From assembly GCA_934574045.1 (NCBI GenBank), contig CAKTMK010000029.1:1-29759 (forward strand): a stretch of DNA of 29,759 nucleotides. The letters are read 5' to 3'. The notes beneath the pieces were generated by a model. The model did not search any database and was not told the DNA's origin. It was given only the letters and a program-made list of their open reading frames with translations. The position numbers and the translations under genes were made by a program. Below, one piece after another: positions 29,474-29,759 of the stretch; position 1 is the first letter of the stretch, and each line of letters opens with the position of its first letter. The stretch comes from an uncultured Oscillibacter sp. Lineage in GTDB: Bacteria > Bacillota > Clostridia > Oscillospirales > Oscillospiraceae.

Positions 29474-29759
29474 TCAGGCGTCGATCCCCCGGGAGGTGAG
29501 GTACTTTTTGACCATCAGCGCCACCTTGAAGGTAATGGCGTCGTCAAACTCCCGCAGGTCCAGACCCGTCAGCTTTTTGATCTTTTCCAGACGGTAGACC
29601 AGCGTGTTGCGGTGGACGAACAGTTTTCTGGCCGTCTCCGACACGTTCAGGTTGTTCTCGAAGAACTTGTGGATGGTGAACAGGGTCTCCTTGTCCAGCG
29701 CGTCGATGGGGTTCTTCTTGAAGACCTCCTGCAAAAACATCTCACACAGCGTGGTGGGA
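29474..29759 (-). CDS. PucR/CdaR-family regulator, C-terminal part
   Basis: The last 94 residues of a regulator that continues past the window edge; its start is not included. The visible part is the PucR C-terminal helix-turn-helix (HTH_30, PF13556): ETLFTIHKFFENNLNVSETA, then KLFVHRNTLVYRLEKIKKLTGLDLR and FDDAITFKVALMVKKYL. The family (CdaR, PucR) usually has an N-terminal sensor and GGDEF-like middle domain, which would lie outside. It is separated from ftsE by a terminator and a promoter, so it is a different unit. Confidence 0.88.
   Translation of the reverse strand, partial: PTTLCEMFLQEVFKKNPIDALDKETLFTIHKFFENNLNVSETARKLFVHRNTLVYRLEKIKKLTGLDLREFDDAITFKVALMVKKYLTSRGIDA

Overview
The window looks like chromosomal DNA of a high-GC, low-copy Clostridia lineage, most likely an Oscillospiraceae/Flavonifractor-Lawsonibacter-like gut Firmicute. 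This is an inference from the Firmicute gene set and order (acpP/plsX/rnc/topA/dprA, ftsEX), strong AGGAGG-type ribosome binding sites, classical TTGACA-17-TATAAT promoters and GC-rich third codon positions. I saw no tRNA, rRNA, CRISPR array, insertion sequence or phage gene.

Region 1 (1-6.5 kb): the 3' end of a peptide deformylase gene, a 43-residue orphan ORF, a WYL-domain regulator with a strong promoter, then two tail-to-head ABC exporter half-transporters (minus strand) divergent from an AraC-family regulator (plus strand). The divergent intergenic region holds a textbook promoter and a cluster of GCTAAC half-sites.

Region 2 (6.7-12.4 kb, plus strand) is the accessory part. A TetR regulator with a consensus promoter and two 18-bp operator palindromes is followed by a flavodoxin, a small zinc-ribbon protein, a frameshifted GNAT acetyltransferase and an NAD(P)H/FMN oxidoreductase. 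After these come two unrelated acetyltransferases side by side (hexapeptide CatB/Vat type and CatA type), an RNHCP-motif protein and a lipoprotein. Upstream of the RNHCP gene is what looks like an Erm-type translational attenuator: a 12-codon TTG-started leader ORF and three mutually exclusive stems, one of which buries the RNHCP Shine-Dalgarno. This is the most interesting signal in the window.

Region 3 (12.4-25.6 kb, minus strand) is housekeeping. It holds a class I aminotransferase with its own promoter, then uppP-ftsK (cell-wall lipid recycling and DNA translocation). Next, read from 25.6 down to 17.6 kb, is a long cluster: SpoU-type rRNA methyltransferase, dprA, topA, trmFO, plsX, acpP, rnc. 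It has a promoter ahead of the methyltransferase, a second strong promoter ahead of acpP, a terminator-like hairpin between acpP and rnc, and a terminator after rnc. TopA carries an unusual histone-H1-like Lys/Ala/Thr tail of about 85 residues.

Region 4 (25.6-29.8 kb, minus strand): an unrecognised 250-residue protein, then ftsE-ftsX and a coiled-coil LytM/M23 endopeptidase in one transcription unit from a strong promoter. This matches the known arrangement in which FtsEX gates a secreted murein hydrolase during division. The window ends inside a PucR/CdaR-type regulator whose C-terminal helix-turn-helix is visible.
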